Shown here in pieces: positions 6,042 through 6,591 of a DNA stretch of 6,591 nt. The notes beneath the pieces were generated by a model. It saw nothing but the letters and a program-made list of their open reading frames with translations, did not search any database and had not been told where the DNA came from. Made by a program: the position numbers and the translations under genes. The stretch is from Bacteroidota bacterium (GTDB lineage: Bacteria > Bacteroidota > Bacteroidia > Bacteroidales > Prolixibacteraceae). The stretch spans positions 1 to 6,591 of the forward strand of contig JAUYTA010001069.1 in assembly GCA_030695265.1 (NCBI GenBank), written 5' to 3'. Every line of letters starts with the position of its first letter. Within the stretch, counting starts at the first letter, position 1.

Positions 6042-6591
6042 ATGGAACTTCAGGAACTAATCAAATCACAAAAAGAAAAATTACAGATTATCTTACCCAA
6101 GACAGAACTGGCTTTGGGCGAAATCATTTTCAACAACAACGACTGTCAGGTACTGTCGCAATCAGCCGTCAGGTTTGAGTTGGTGGTTGATTCGCAGGAA
6201 ACTAAGCATCCAAAGGAATGTTCGCTTGACATCGTTGAGGAGGATGTGATACCTTCCATCAATGGCGAGCGTTGCGGCTGGGACCGGGTTTCGTATGCAT
6301 GTTTGCTCGAAGTTGAAAACGAATTGCGGTTTCTTGACCCCAAAGAACCGGTTGAGCATAAAAAATATTCCCGCGAAGGAATGGTCAAACGGGTTTTGCA
6401 GGAACGTCGCCAAAAAGCTGATAAAGCAAAATACAGGATCAAATGGGCGGCAAACATATATGGCGACCATGTTCTGACCAACGAAAACGGTATAAAGTAT
6501 AAACTATTTTTGCGCGACTTCGAAAACGAAACCGGTTACAGCGACAGTATGGATTCGCGCCTCAACAAGTTGGGAACCACCACACACAACA
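6042..6591 (+). CDS. Large protein, N-terminal 183 residues; possible SNF2/DEAD-type helicase accessory region
   Basis: An open frame begins with ATG at 6042 and runs off the right edge. The opening MELQELIKSQKEKLQ looks like an amphipathic helix. No other ATG lies in frame nearby upstream, so 6042 is the best start, although there is no clear Shine-Dalgarno. The visible region has no helicase motif. The stretch KYRIKWAANIYGDHVLTNE, followed by FENETGYSDS and NKLGTT, resembles the accessory N-terminal part of large Bacteroidota SNF2-like DEAD/DEAH helicases of about 1000 residues, from memory of the family rather than a search. If correct, the ATPase core lies beyond base 6591. The gene diverges from the DUF4143 ATPase with about 166 bp between their starts, and the twin palindromes lie in that gap. 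That it is a real coding frame is nearly certain; the function is tentative. Confidence 0.6.
   Translation, partial: MELQELIKSQKEKLQIILPKTELALGEIIFNNNDCQVLSQSAVRFELVVDSQETKHPKECSLDIVEEDVIPSINGERCGWDRVSYACLLEVENELRFLDPKEPVEHKKYSREGMVKRVLQERRQKADKAKYRIKWAANIYGDHVLTNENGIKYKLFLRDFENETGYSDSMDSRLNKLGTTTHN

Noticed and set aside
6146..6481. Two overlapping - strand open frames opposite the right-hand gene
   Set aside because: They lie entirely within the strong + strand frame starting at 6042, and their Ser/Thr/Arg- and Phe/Cys-rich compositions look like antisense translation.
1..6591. tRNA, rRNA, CRISPR array, complete insertion sequence
   Set aside because: No cloverleaf, rRNA-like segment, regularly spaced repeat array or transposase frame was found.

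Overview
The window looks like a chromosomal segment of a member of the Bacteroidota, probably class Bacteroidia. The main evidence is a large periplasmic 14-blade Reg_prop/Y_Y_Y sensor histidine kinase, an architecture concentrated in that phylum. AT-rich intergenic DNA and mostly weak Shine-Dalgarno sequences fit the same assignment. The genus cannot be read from the sequence.

Layout, left to right. (1) The 3' part of a MNT-type nucleotidyltransferase gene on the + strand enters at base 2 and ends at 244. It is followed 6 bp later by the first 29 codons of a HEPN-domain gene that stops abruptly at 338-340, so this is a decayed MNT/HEPN (MntA/HepT-like) pair. (2) Bases 341-670 hold no gene. 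They contain a 104-bp imperfect hairpin (362-465) and a cluster of short palindromes with a 14-bp direct repeat (529-632), which looks like mobile or REP-type debris where the two flanking genes converge. (3) On the - strand, 671-4165 encodes an 1164-residue membrane sensor kinase with signal peptide, two predicted seven-bladed propellers, Y_Y_Y domain, one transmembrane helix, coiled coil, HisKA and HATPase. It has no receiver or AraC output domain. (4) Between it and the next gene lie an 11-bp direct repeat (period 16) and a strong strand-specific terminator. (5) A dodecin gene (4350-4565, -) follows, with a clear ribosome binding site. (6) A DUF4143-type AAA ATPase with a C-terminal PD-(D/E)xK-like motif lies at 4685-5875 (-). 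Two tandem palindromes with centres 22 bp apart sit immediately upstream of its start. (7) Diverging from it on the + strand, an open gene from 6042 runs off the window. It resembles the N-terminal accessory region of a large Bacteroidota SNF2/DEAD-type helicase.

The kinase and dodecin look like independent housekeeping or signalling genes rather than one operon. The MNT/HEPN remnant, the DUF4143 ATPase and the possible helicase are types often found in accessory or defence-rich DNA, but nothing here proves they act together. The most checkable new signals are the paired palindromes at 5885-5924, the direct repeats at 4246-4272, and the hairpin and palindrome block at 362-632.
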